DNA of 29,046 nucleotides from the NCBI GenBank assembly GCA_037447655.1, contig JBBHKE010000237.1, positions 1 through 29,046 of the forward strand. Direction: 5' to 3'. This document shows positions 18,779-27,895 of the stretch, one piece after another. Under the pieces are notes generated by a model. The model was not told the origin of the DNA and did not search any database. It was given only the letters and a program-made list of their open reading frames with translations. Every line of letters starts with the position of its first letter. Position 1 is the stretch's first letter. The position numbers and the translations under genes are program-made. Source of the DNA: Zygnema cylindricum (lineage: Eukaryota > Streptophyta > Zygnematophyceae > Zygnematales > Zygnemataceae).

Positions 18779-18970
18779 CGTCAATCGCTGTGAAATGTTG
18801 GGTCGCGTCTACAAATGTACGTACGAACATCTTCAATAGTACAATAGTACTGTACTTACACGTTTGATAAACAGTAAACGGTCCATGCGCGTGTAACGAG
18901 CATGCTAATTGATAAACGGACATGATAAAACAGGACACAGTCCATGCCCGTGTAACGGGCGTTGATTCAC
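18779..18970 (+). repeat. Duplicated block, copy 2, without the array
   Basis: Matches copy 1 at both ends. In place of the array it has a short stretch (about 18897-18932) with one or two unit-like GATAAACGGACATGATAAA pieces. This may be the state before expansion, or a collapsed array. Confidence 0.7.
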
Positions 18971-19600
18971 TACACCGTCAATCGCTATTAGAGTGTATAA
19001 CGCCAATTCGGTGCCCTTTTTTCAAAAACAAAACCAGAAATACAATCCATAATTATATTTTTTCCATTATTCTAATTAGGTTTTTTTTTCAATTAGCGTT
19101 AATTATGAAAGTACACTTCAATGGAAATAGTGTGGCGTACGGACAAAATATTTTCGTACGAAATGGTACTTTTTGAATTACAAAGGCATAAAAAGACACT
19201 TAACATTTTTGCGCACACATGTGAATGTGCACTGGAAGAAAGAGATGCAAACTCGTCGACAAAAATCACGTTCTCATATGTTCGTCCGTCGACCGTATGA
19301 ACAGCGCGACGGCGTACGAATTGTCATATTTTGTACGGATACACATATTAATGTAGACATCGAAAGGGAGGGTATTTATTATTCAGGACAACCCAAATTA
19401 CAATTAGGGATTAATTATTATATATATTTTTTTTCAAAAAAAAATAATTCCCGATTAGTGTTAATGACACTAATTTGTTTTTACGCTATTTATTCCTTTA
19501 CTCTAAACGTAGGAAATTACAAGTACAGACAAGACCAAAAGAGAGTCAAGAGTGGACTGACAAATGAAATAAAAGGTACAAACGCGACTAAGAGTGAGAA
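18971..19600. other. No confident gene
   Basis: AT-rich. The 19173-19607 frame starts at TTG and has no recognised motif. Part of this stretch may belong to the LTR of element F, whose far end I could not place. Confidence 0.35.
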
Positions 19601-19639
19601 AAAGTGAAGCGACGTTAAATAACCCTTAACTGTTAGTTC

Positions 19640-19856
19640 GTCTAGTGGATTGTGTTATCGTGTGACACGACATCAATTATGCCGAATAAAAAGCTATAGA
19701 GAGCGCCGCCGTCAGTTTGGTCATTTTGGTGAGGGACGCGAAATTGCGTCGATCACATGATATTTATTTTGAATGGTCCTGATTCATTTGACGAAATTCT
19801 TAAGGTTTGTAAATATTTACAACAATGTTACATGTTACAACAAATCACCCTTAACA
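19640..19856 (-). repeat. Start of the 3' LTR of element F
   Basis: On the minus strand CAGTGGGGGTG (polypurine-like, 19867-19857) precedes TGTTAAGGGTGATTTG beginning at 19856, the expected place for a 3' LTR after RNase H. The left limit given is only a guess (a CTAACA near 19640). The LTR could be longer. Confidence 0.45.
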
Positions 19857-21902
19857 CCCCCACTGAAGCGAAAACTAGGTTGTAGATTGAGATGAAAATA
19901 ATGGAAATTTAGCCAGGAGGAGAAGGAAGACGATTTCCAGAGGAGAGGCAATGTTGCTCAAAGTGAGGTCGATGAAGAGCCTTGGTGAGATAATCGGCCA
20001 CTTGGTCGGCGGATTTTACTTAAAGAAACTGGAGAGTGCCATCTTCAGCCCGCTCGAGAGAGTAATGGTATTGAATGTCGATGTGGTTCGTCCTTTTGTG
20101 GTGAACAGGATTGCGGATCAAAGCAAGGGCTCTCTAGGAATCGGAAAAAATAGTCGGAGTCAAAGGAGGAAATCCAAGATTGGAAAGCAGAGTTCGAAGC
20201 CAGATAGCTTCCTTAGCGGCGTGATAAGCGGCCATATATTCCACCTCAGTGCTGGAGCATGCAGTGGTAGGTTACTTTCTGCATGACCAAGAGATAAGAC
20301 CATTGCCCAAGAAGAATCACCAAACAGTGGTGGAACGGCGAGAAAGCTCATCTTGCGCCCAATCTGAATCAACAAATCCAATAAGAGCACTAGAGCTAGA
20401 GGAAGAGTTTGTGAGACAAAGAATTTTAGTGCCTTGTAGATAACGAAAGACACGCTTGGCTGCGGCAAGATGATCAATGGAACGACGTTGGAGGAATTGA
20501 CTAGGCTTAGTGTTATCTGTGGCAATGTCAAGGCGGATTGTTTGCATAGAGTACATAAGAGCCCCGACCATCAAGCGATAAGTGGCATGGAGGGAGGGGG
20601 AGAGAAGGGAGTCCGTGGAATACATGTGAGGGGCATTAGCATAAACGAGTGGAAAGGGAGGAGCAGTTTACCATGCCAAAGCGTTCTAAAAGATTAGAGA
20701 TAAAGATCTCTTTAGAGAGAGAGAGGGTGCAAGCTGAGCCGTTACGAGAAACTTGAATCCCAAATAATACGTGAGCTCACCTAGGTCGGCCATGTCAAAA
20801 TGGGTTTGAACGAGAGATTTGACACTAAAGATTTCAGAGAGGGAAGGACCAAGAAGAAGGAGATCATCGACAAAGATGGCAACAATGATCAAGGAGGTGC
20901 CAAAGCTGCGAGAGTAAATGCTAAAATTCGTATAAATTCGGGTAAATTCTTCTTTTCGGATAATGGCATCTATAGTATGGTTCCATACACGGGGGGATTG
21001 TTTTAATCCATATATTATATTAATAAGATGGCAAACAAGATGTTGAGATCCAGGGGAAATATAGCCCTCAGGCTGATGCATATAAATGTCCTCGGACAAG
21101 ATCCCATTGAAAAAGGCATTCTTAACATCCATATGATGAACATGGAAATCATGTTCAGCAGCTAAAGCAAGTAAAGTTTGGATAGATGTCAACCGTGCAA
21201 CTGGAGCAAAGGTTTCACTGAAATCTATACCTTCGATTTGGGAAAAGCCCTTCGCCACTAAGCGAGCTTTGTAATTGTCCACGGATCCATCCGCTTTTTG
21301 TTTTACACAGAAGAGCCATTTTGAGCCGATTGCCTTTCTTCCGGGGAGAAGGGGAACAATATTCCATGTTTTGTTGGAAATTAAGGCATTGAATTTAGCA
21401 TCAGCGACAATTTTCCAAAGGGAGGCATCAAGACGTTTTAGTGCAGCTTTGAGAGAGAGAGGGGCTGAAATAAGAGAGGCAGACGCCCGAACCAAGTAAG
21501 CTCAAGCAAAAAAGGCATGGCCTATGTAGGTAATAAGGTGAGAGGGGGGAACCGTAGGGCGTGCAAGTTTACGGGGAGTTAAAAGAGAGGTCTCAGGAAG
21601 AGGGGAAGTCTCAAGCTAGAGAGGTGAAGGCTCTAGAGGAGTTAAAGGCCCAGGAAGAGGTTAGTGGGAAAAAATTGTGGGGGAAAGATTGTCAAAAAGA
21701 GGATCATCGTGGAAATAAGGGAGAGAGGAGGTAGTATCTTCAGAATTTGTGACAGAATGAAGAGGAAAGGCAGGTGATTGGGTAGTAGGAGTGATGGGAG
21801 CAGCCGAGAAAACAAAGGGGGTAGGAGAAGATGGAGGAAGAGGGGGACTTGAAGATGGTGAGGGAAGAAATATGGGAGGATTAGGAGGAGAGGGGTGGGA
21901 AG
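19857..21902 (-). pseudogene. pol: Element F pol remnant: connector, reverse transcriptase, RNase H of a third copia family
   Basis: Read right to left: a Pro/Ser-rich connector (PPLPPSSPTP, about 21895-21700), RT at about 21495-20686 (GSKWLFCVKQ, ARLVAKGFSQ, ETFAPVARLTS, HMDVKNAFFNG, IYGLKQSPRVW, FVDDLLLLG), then after a frame change the RT end and start of RNase H at 20625-20317 (AAKRVFRYLQGTK, SDWAQDELSRRSTT). A second frame change leads to TEVEYMAAYHAAKEAIW and the tail ADYLTKALH near 19970. At least two frameshifts and several TAG/TAA codons make it non-functional. It is cut at 21902 by element C1. Wording of the motifs differs clearly from elements A-E. Confidence 0.88.
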
Positions 21903-22968
21903 TGTAGAAATCGAAGGTTCTTTTATTATTTTCTAGATCTAAATTGGAATATAGAACGAAGTCGAGGCTGTTTGCCTCTAACTTCTCTCTCCAAACTCCC
22001 ACACTTGTTGCAGTCAGTGAGAAGTTGGAGAGGAAGCTAGAGCAATGGCTACCTAGGCTATCCAGAGGTTTATGCGAAATAAATTAGTTGATTTACAAAT
22101 AGGTAGGTTTATTTACTAAGAGGAGTATATCGAAACGAGGATTTGATCCTAGTATCTGCCGATCGTCAGAACGCCGCTAGTCGGTAGCCTTAACCGTTAA
22201 GTATAGGCAGAAAGTTACATACTAATAGGTTTGATATTTATTTAAATGTTGCCACGTAGGAAAATTCATTTAACGGCGGAACTTTACGTATACATAGATC
22301 CAGTTATGTTAAAGTACGGATTTCGGTATGGATAAGAAACGAGTACCTTGGATTTTGTTTCTTTTACGAAACAAATACCGCACAAACATTTATGACGGCT
22401 ACGATTGAAATTTGCATTCAATCGGACGGCTGAAAAGAAAGCCGAGATCGCGGAAGAGATTCTCCGCGGTTTGTGGTCATCGCCACATCCGATAACACGT
22501 GGCACGATTACATTGGATTGCGGCATCTTCGAGGATTACGGGACCGAATCCGGATATGACATGTGTTGACATTTAGGCCATGTCGTACAATATCCGTGTA
22601 TAAAGTACACCGGCAGCTGTAATTTTGTGTACGGTAGTGTAATATGATTGGCGTCGTCCACCAGAAGATAGAGTTTTAGAGAGAGATAGGACTTAGAAAA
22701 ATTGGTAGATAGGACCCTCTCTCACAGAGATCTTCTATACAAAAGGTCAACTTTGACCCTCCATAACTTACTGCCCAGGGGAGCAAATTCAGGGATTCTT
22801 TTTGCTATCGACTCAGGGGAGTCTTGCCTTCAGATGGAAGAAGGTGGTCCGATTTTTTGTTTGCCAGGGTGGCGGTTATTCGTGCTGAAAGACAAAGGGG
22901 TCAGGGTTATCCTAGAGGCTTCGTGTGAGCTGCCTACTCTGAGGTCCTATGGAGGTCTAAGAGTTGCA
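21903..22968 (+). repeat. 5' LTR of element C1
   Basis: 1066 bp, alignable with the B LTRs. The TATA position reads TACAAAA near 22738, followed by the intact GGTCAACTTTGACC at 22745-22758. Hairpins are at 22772-22785 (one arm mismatch) and 22810-22823. The third hairpin is degraded. On the minus strand GGATCAAATCC (22149-22139) is a near match to a Pol III B box. Confidence 0.9.
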
Positions 22969-22983
22969 AGTTATGGGCCCACC
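22969..22983 (+). promoter_or_regulatory. Primer-binding site of element C1
   Basis: AGTTATGGGCCCACC: the same initiator tRNA-Met anticodon-arm site as in B and D with one mismatch at the first base. It contains the in-frame ATG of gag at 22973-22975. Confidence 0.8.
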
Positions 22984-23729
22984 ATCTAGGGTGCCCATAT
23001 TCAATGGAGTTGTCTTCATATACTGGGAAAGTGTGATGACAGGAGCTCTATGTGAGAAACGGTTTTGGGGAATAGTGAGTGGACGGGTGAGGCGTCTATC
23101 CAGTCTTGGGATACCTCGAAGGTTTACAGGAGAAAAATTCACTAGAGATGCAGATTCATCTTCAACGGAGGAGACAAAGGAAAGAGAGGTGGTGGACAAA
23201 GGCAAGGAGAAGGAGACGGTCACACCAATAGCAGCCGGTTCGGCATTCATGTCACCTATTCCAAGGAACGAGGAGAATGATATCGATACGTGGGACTACA
23301 ACAATATGGCGGCTAAGCACTTCATCCTCCGCCATCTTACTCAAGGGCTTGCATCTCCCCATTTGCAAGTAGAGAGGGCATCCGATCTTTGGATGGCTCT
23401 CATAGAGATGTATCGAAGTGGTACGATTCAGGAACAACAGTTGGCTGATCAGAAAATTAAGGAGTATGTGTACAAAAGGGGGAAGATGTTGGATATTTGC
23501 AATGAGCTTGCTACACTTTTCATGGAACTAGAAAGTGCTGGAAATGTTTTTAGTGAAAAGGAAAAGGTTAACTGTATACTGATGAAGTTACCCGAGGAGT
23601 TTGAGAACATAGTCAACTGTGTGCAGGACTTGGCGGACTCAAGGTGGATTTGGAATTCAGTGGTAGGGATGATTCTCGTTCGCGAGAATACAATTGAGAT
23701 CCGAAGGGGAGGAAAGAGTGGGCAAGCTT
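22973..23729 (+). CDS. gag: Element C1 gag, open but cut by the assembly gap
   Basis: From the ATG in the primer-binding site the frame is open to the Ns, about 252 codons. It begins MGPPSRVPIFNG, then FIYWESVMTGALCEKRFWGIVSG, the typical copia Gag opening, then a Glu/Lys-rich linker, NMAAKHFILRHLTQ, the LADQKIKEYVY and KLPEEFENIV core, and VRENTIEIRRGGKSGQA. It needs no frame correction, so it is the best guide to the ancestral Gag of this family and shows that B carries a compensated frameshift near 2260-2290. The zinc-knuckle region lies beyond the gap. Confidence 0.85.
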
Positions 23730-23739
23730 NNNNNNNNNN
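23730..23739. other. Assembly gap (ten Ns)
   Basis: Ten N bases, within C1 gag on the left. Since sequence to the right resumes shortly before the promoter region of a different LTR, the true missing length is probably several kilobases, or the two sides are not neighbours. Confidence 0.95.
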
Positions 23740-24293
23740 TAGATGACTACATGCCTTGGTTAGTCTTATGTGAAGGCATGCGTTTTCATTTCGACGGCCA
23801 CATGACATACGCCATCGCCACATCGGATGACGCGTGGCGTAATTACATTGGATCGTGGAATCTCCGGAGATTATGGCACCGAATCCGGATATGACATGTG
23901 TCGACATTTAGGGCATGTCGTACAATGTCCGTACATAAAGTACACCGGCAGCTTTACTTTTGCGTACGGAAGTGTATTCTGATTGGTTCCGTACATCAGT
24001 AGATAGAGTATGTGAGAGAGATAGGACTTAGAAAAATTAGGAGATAGGACCCTCTCTCCCAGAGAGCTTCTATACAAAAGGTCAACTTTGACCCTCCATA
24101 ACTTACTGCTCAGGGGAGCAAATTTAGAGATTTTTTTTGCTATCGACTCAAGGGAGTCTTGCCTTCAAAGAGGTGAAGTTATTTTCTGTTAGGGTGGCAG
24201 TTATTTTTTCTGAAACACAAAGGGGTCAAGGTTATCCTAGAGGCTTCTTGGAAGCTGTCCACTCTGAGGACTTATGGAGGTCTCAGAGTTTCA
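23740..24293 (+). repeat. C2: right-hand part of a B-type LTR
   Basis: From about 23811 it matches the B LTR from the 'catcgccacatcggatga' block through the promoter (TACAAAA, GGTCAACTTTGACC at 24080-24093) and hairpins (24107-24120, 24145-24158) to the TTTCA end at 24293. The ending GAGTTTCA and the 'cttcttggaagctgtccac' block agree with B, not C1, so it is probably not the partner LTR of C1. No primer-binding site follows, so it is a 3' LTR, inserted in element D. The first ~70 bases match nothing seen. Confidence 0.8.
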
Positions 24294-25969
24294 GATGGAA
24301 GTCTTCGAATTCTTCTCACAATCTCATCGCCTCCCCTCTTCATGGAAGTCGGTTCTTGTCCCGCTTATTCTATCTCCTCGAATTCCATAGGAGTATGTGA
24401 GGTTTCCAGTGTGTTTTCTGTATCTTGGATATCCTCTGAATTTGCAATCACGGTTTCACTCATGTCCCTTTTGAGAACGACCGAGTTCTCCTCACTGTCA
24501 GACTCAAATCTGATTCTTATCTTCTTTGTATATTTGAAGGGGTCAAATGACTTCCCTTCATCTATGACAAGTAACTGTTTGACCAGAATTATATCTTTCT
24601 TTGCTAAGTTATAGACTCTATATCCCTTAACATCCTCATCATATCCCACAAAGTATCTAGGTATTCCCTTAGCATCTAATTTCCTGTTATTCCTATCCGT
24701 GTTTAGACTGTAAACTTGGCTACCAAATACTTTAAGGTGTGAGATATCTGGTTTCCTTCCAACCCATCTCTCATAAGGTGTCACTCCTTTATAGCTCAGG
24801 TAAGGACTATTTTCTTAATCTAGTTGGCACAATTCATTGCTTCTGCCCAAAATCTCTTTCCTATTTTCTTGTCTGCCAACATACTGCTTGCACTATCTCC
24901 TAGTGTTCGATTCAACAACTCAGCTACCCCATTTTGTTCCGGGTTATATGGTATAGTTTTCTGGTGCTCCACTCCCTCATCTCTCAGATATTCCTCAAAC
25001 TGGTTAGAGGTATATTCTCCCCCATTATCACTCCTTATCATCTTAATGGGGGTTTCATGCAACTTCTCACTCCAGGCTTTATATTCTTTGAAGTAAGTTG
25101 GTGCTTCAGACTTTGTTTTTAGAAAGTAGGCTCTAAAGTATCTAGACCAGTCATCGGTTATTGTCATCATAAACCCACTTCTTCCAACCGAAGGTACTTT
25201 TGCTGGTCCCCAAATATCTGTGTGGACCAAGTCTAATACTTTCTCACCTCTGTATGTGGCGGCTTTGGGAAAGGGAAGTCTGTGAGCCTTACCTTGAGCA
25301 CAACCACTACAATCATCCATCATTTCATTATCTCCAAACTGAATGCCTTCTACTACCCCAAGCTTTTTCATTTCCCTTAATCTATCAAAATGCACATGCC
25401 CCAACCGCTTATGCCAAATCATCAATTTAGGAACACCAACATAATAAGCATTTTTCTTTTCATTACTCAGGTTAAGCTTAAACATTCCTTGGCTACCTTT
25501 ATCTGCCGTGAAGTAAACTTCATCCCCATACTTAGCTATAAAGACTCCCTTTCTAGTGAAGGTAGATTTTTACTCAGTTGAGGAATGTAGATTACATCTG
25601 AAAATGTAACTATATAATTCTTACCCTTCACTAAGACTTTCAAATCAACTGATCCCACTAGATCTGTAGTAACCACTCTCCCATCCCCATACTCTATTTC
25701 TACAGTAGGGATCTTTCTTAGGTTAGTGGAGAGTTCTTTATCACGACACATATGCATGGATGCACCTGAGTTGATAATCCATCCTTCCTGTGGAGCTTCT
25801 TGAATTGCTCCAAGGGCACACTTTTGTCTCCGAGGGATCTCCTTCTCCTCTATGCTCTCGTCAAGAAGAAGCTCCCCATCCTCCTCAGAGGACTCTTCCT
25901 CGGTTTCTCCTGTCAATTTTGGAAACCACAAGTGCCTTTTTCTTCCCTCCGGAAAAACCCCCTCCACGG
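24294..25969 (-). pseudogene. pol: Element D pol: protease, integrase, connector, frameshifted and truncated
   Basis: Begins within an acidic Glu-rich linker, then IPRRQKCALG and protease WIINSGAS (Asn where B has the catalytic Asp of DSG). A shift near 25550 leads to MIWHKRLGHVHFDRL, GIQFGDN and CSGC, then integrase HTDIWGP, DDWSRY, SDNGGEYTSNQFEEY and PEQNGVAELLNRT, so the DDE residues are present. Stops and a one-base shift near 24830-24790 separate this from TPYERWVGRKPDISHLKVFG and GYDEDVKGYRVY. It ends at 24294 in the connector. GIQFGD shows that the TAA at 3775 in B replaces a Gln codon. Confidence 0.85.
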
Positions 25970-26894
25970 TTATCTTGGAGCCTCAGCTCCGAGAGCTTGA
26001 CACAATCTGCGATGAAGTTTCCTGGCTTTTTGCAAAAATGACAAAGACCCTTTGTGGTCCTCAGCCCCCTAGAATGATCTCTTTCCCCTTTGTAAGGTTT
26101 CTTTGGGTCCTTCCCCCATCGGTCCCCTCCTGCTGCTAGAGCTTGAATGCTCTTCTCTCGTCTCCTAATCTCCATTGTGTTTTCCTACACAAGTATCATC
26201 CTGACCACTATGTTCCATTTCCATGAACTATTAGGCATTTCCTGTACTCGATACACTATGTTCTCAAATTCATCTGGTAACTTCATGATAAGAGTGTTAA
26301 CTTTCATTTTCATTGTACCTGTCCACCCGACACTTTCCATCTCCATATACAAACAAAAAAGATCAATACAGTAATCTAACATCTTTCGTCCTTTGTAAGT
26401 GTAACTCACTAGCTTTTACTTAGCCAACTGGAGCTCCTGAATAGTTCCAGCTCTATAAATCTCCACCAAACTCACCCACAACTTCTCGGCCTTGTAAATG
26501 TGAAAATGAGGAGTGGCCAAAGCTTGAGTGAGGTCTCTGAGAATAAAGTTCTTGGCAGCCATGTTTACATCCTCCCACATTTGAGTATTGTTCTTCGCGG
26601 TCTTCACGGTCACCACTCTCGATATTGTGGCAATAGGAGTGAGGGGTGTCTCCTTTCCTTTCCTTTTTTCGGACATAGTGCTGTCCCCATCATCTGCCTC
26701 CTCCGCAGAGGCAGCCGTGGCTGCAGGAAACATTACTTCTCCAAATCCTGGTGGAGTTTTTAAAGGTGGACGTTTCACTTGTCCACTAACGATTCCCCAG
26801 TATCGTTTTTCGCACAAAGCTCCCATCATCATGGCTTCCCAATAGATGAACCCAGATTCATTGAAGGTGGGCACCCTAGAGGGTGGGCCCATAA
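25970..26894 (-). pseudogene. gag: Element D gag, broken, zinc-knuckle His replaced
   Basis: The frame opens MGPPSRVPTFNESG, then FIYWEAMMMGALCEKRYWGIVSG, an acidic/Lys linker, NMAAKNFILRDLTQ, and the Gag core. Stops interrupt it at about 26418-26416 and 26184-26182, each within otherwise aligned sequence. The nucleocapsid motif reads CHFCKKPGNFIADC: the third zinc ligand His of CCHC is Asn, so zinc binding is probably lost. The reading then shifts by one base near 25950 into pol. Confidence 0.82.
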
Positions 26895-26898
26895 CCTG
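26884..26898 (-). promoter_or_regulatory. Primer-binding site of element D
   Basis: Minus strand GGTTATGGGCCCACC directly after the LTR end, identical to the site in B. It contains the ATG (26894-26892) that opens the Gag frame. Confidence 0.85.
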
Positions 26899-27624
26899 CA
26901 ATTCTGTGTCCTCTATTGGACCACAAAATACAGGAAGCCTCTAGATAGTATTTAATTTACCCACTACAAGCCACAACCACTGCTGTCGTTGAATGCTAAA
27001 TGACAGTTTGACTTCACCCCTGTGCAGCATGACTCCCTTGAGTCCGTAGCAAAAAAGATCACTCAAAACGGCCAATCAGCCGATAAGATATGAGCCGACA
27101 AAAATGTCAATTTATACAAAGCTCTCTTAGAGAGAGGTGATTATCTACCAAAATTTCCTAAGTCCTTGACCTCTCTCACAACCCCTATCTACTGAGGTAT
27201 GAACCAATCATATTACTGTAAAGTACAAAAAGGTACTACGGTCGATGTCTTTTCTGTACGGCTGTTGTACGACAAGGCTGCTGAGTGGACGCGTGTCACT
27301 TTTCCACTCGTTCGTATATTCTCCGGAATTCTCACGACCGAATGTCATCCTTCCACGCGGCGCCACGTCATGCCAGGTCCATAAAATTCAACGTGACCAT
27401 TCCGCGATCTCGGCGATGATGTGCGCCGATAGTTTAAATCCGACATTGAATGTCGACCGTTTAAAACAAATGTCCGTTTCATTTGTTTCGTGCGAAATGA
27501 CGTTCGCACTAAACCTTAACAAGTTCTATGTCCGTTCGTCCATATTACAATTAAATGGTTTCTGTATTATACAACAGTTTAAATACTAATTAAACCCCAT
27601 ATCACCTAACGGACTTCTAGGACA

Positions 27625-27699
27625 GACTGGTTAGAGCTAACGGCTACGCCGCGCTCTGCTGGCCGGGGGTTTGAGTCCTGCCGGACTCAACCTTTTTTT
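27625..27699 (+). other. tRNA-like segment with T7 tract, antisense in the element D LTR
   Basis: GACTGGTTAGAGC (from about 27626) resembles the D-arm/A-box part of a tRNA. GGTTTGAGTCC at 27668-27678 matches the B-box consensus GGTTCGANTCC with one C-to-T change. TTTTTTT at 27693-27699 has the form of a Pol III terminator. TTGAGTCC-TGCC-GGACTCAA (27671-27690) makes a perfect 8-bp hairpin over the B box. A full cloverleaf does not fold by eye. Confidence 0.4.
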
Positions 27700-27700
27700 G

Positions 27701-27720
27701 AGAGTGACTTAAGTCACTCT
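27701..27720. repeat. 20-bp perfect palindrome in the element D LTR
   Basis: AGAGTGACTTAAGTCACTCT equals its own reverse complement. It lies one base beyond the T7 tract and contains TGACT/AGTCA half-sites of bZIP (AP-1/GCN4) type, so it could be a regulatory site of the LTR U3. Confidence 0.75.
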
Positions 27721-27895
27721 TTAGTCCTTCCTATGGAGTTGAGGCAGCCATGGCTCTATCGCTCTCTCTCTCCTTCAGTGACTACAACAAGTATGGGGGC
27801 AAGAGAGAAGAGATGGAGGCAGGCTGCCTACATTTTCTTTATATGTTTCCGCTAATTAGTTCTAGACCTAGAAAATACAACTACTTATTTCAACA

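Larger units (their letters stand above)
21903..23729 (+). mobile_element. Element C1: 5' LTR and gag of a B-type copia element, ending at the assembly gap
   Basis: Starts TGTAGAAAT at 21903 within the connector of element F, with GGAAG directly before it as the candidate target duplication. LTR to 22968, primer-binding site 22969-22983, then gag to the run of Ns. It belongs to the B family but has drifted: its LTR ends GAGTTGCA where B ends GAGTTTCA. Pol and the 3' LTR are not seen. Confidence 0.88.
24294..27895 (-). mobile_element. Element D: 5' LTR, gag and front half of pol of a second copia family
   Basis: On the minus strand: LTR 27895-26899, primer-binding site from 26898, gag, protease, integrase and connector, ending at 24294 where the C2 LTR abuts. 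RT, RNase H and 3' LTR are missing. It is related to B in protein but with a clearly different LTR. It lies within integrase sequence of element E (plus strand from 27896); AAGCT at 27896-27900 would be the target site. Confidence 0.88.
26899..27895 (-). repeat. 5' LTR of element D
   Basis: 997 bp read on the minus strand from TGTTGAAATAAG to GAATTGCA. TATAAAT at 27116-27110 is preceded by an inverted CCAAT. The leader hairpin GACTC-AAGG-GAGTC is at 27044-27031. Its plus strand carries a tRNA-like segment, a hairpin, a T7 tract and a 20-bp palindrome (27625-27720). Confidence 0.88.

Noticed and set aside
19173-19607. 144-residue frame
   Set aside because: Opens at TTG, Lys/Tyr/Ile-rich as expected from AT-rich sequence, no family resemblance, and may lie in the element F LTR.
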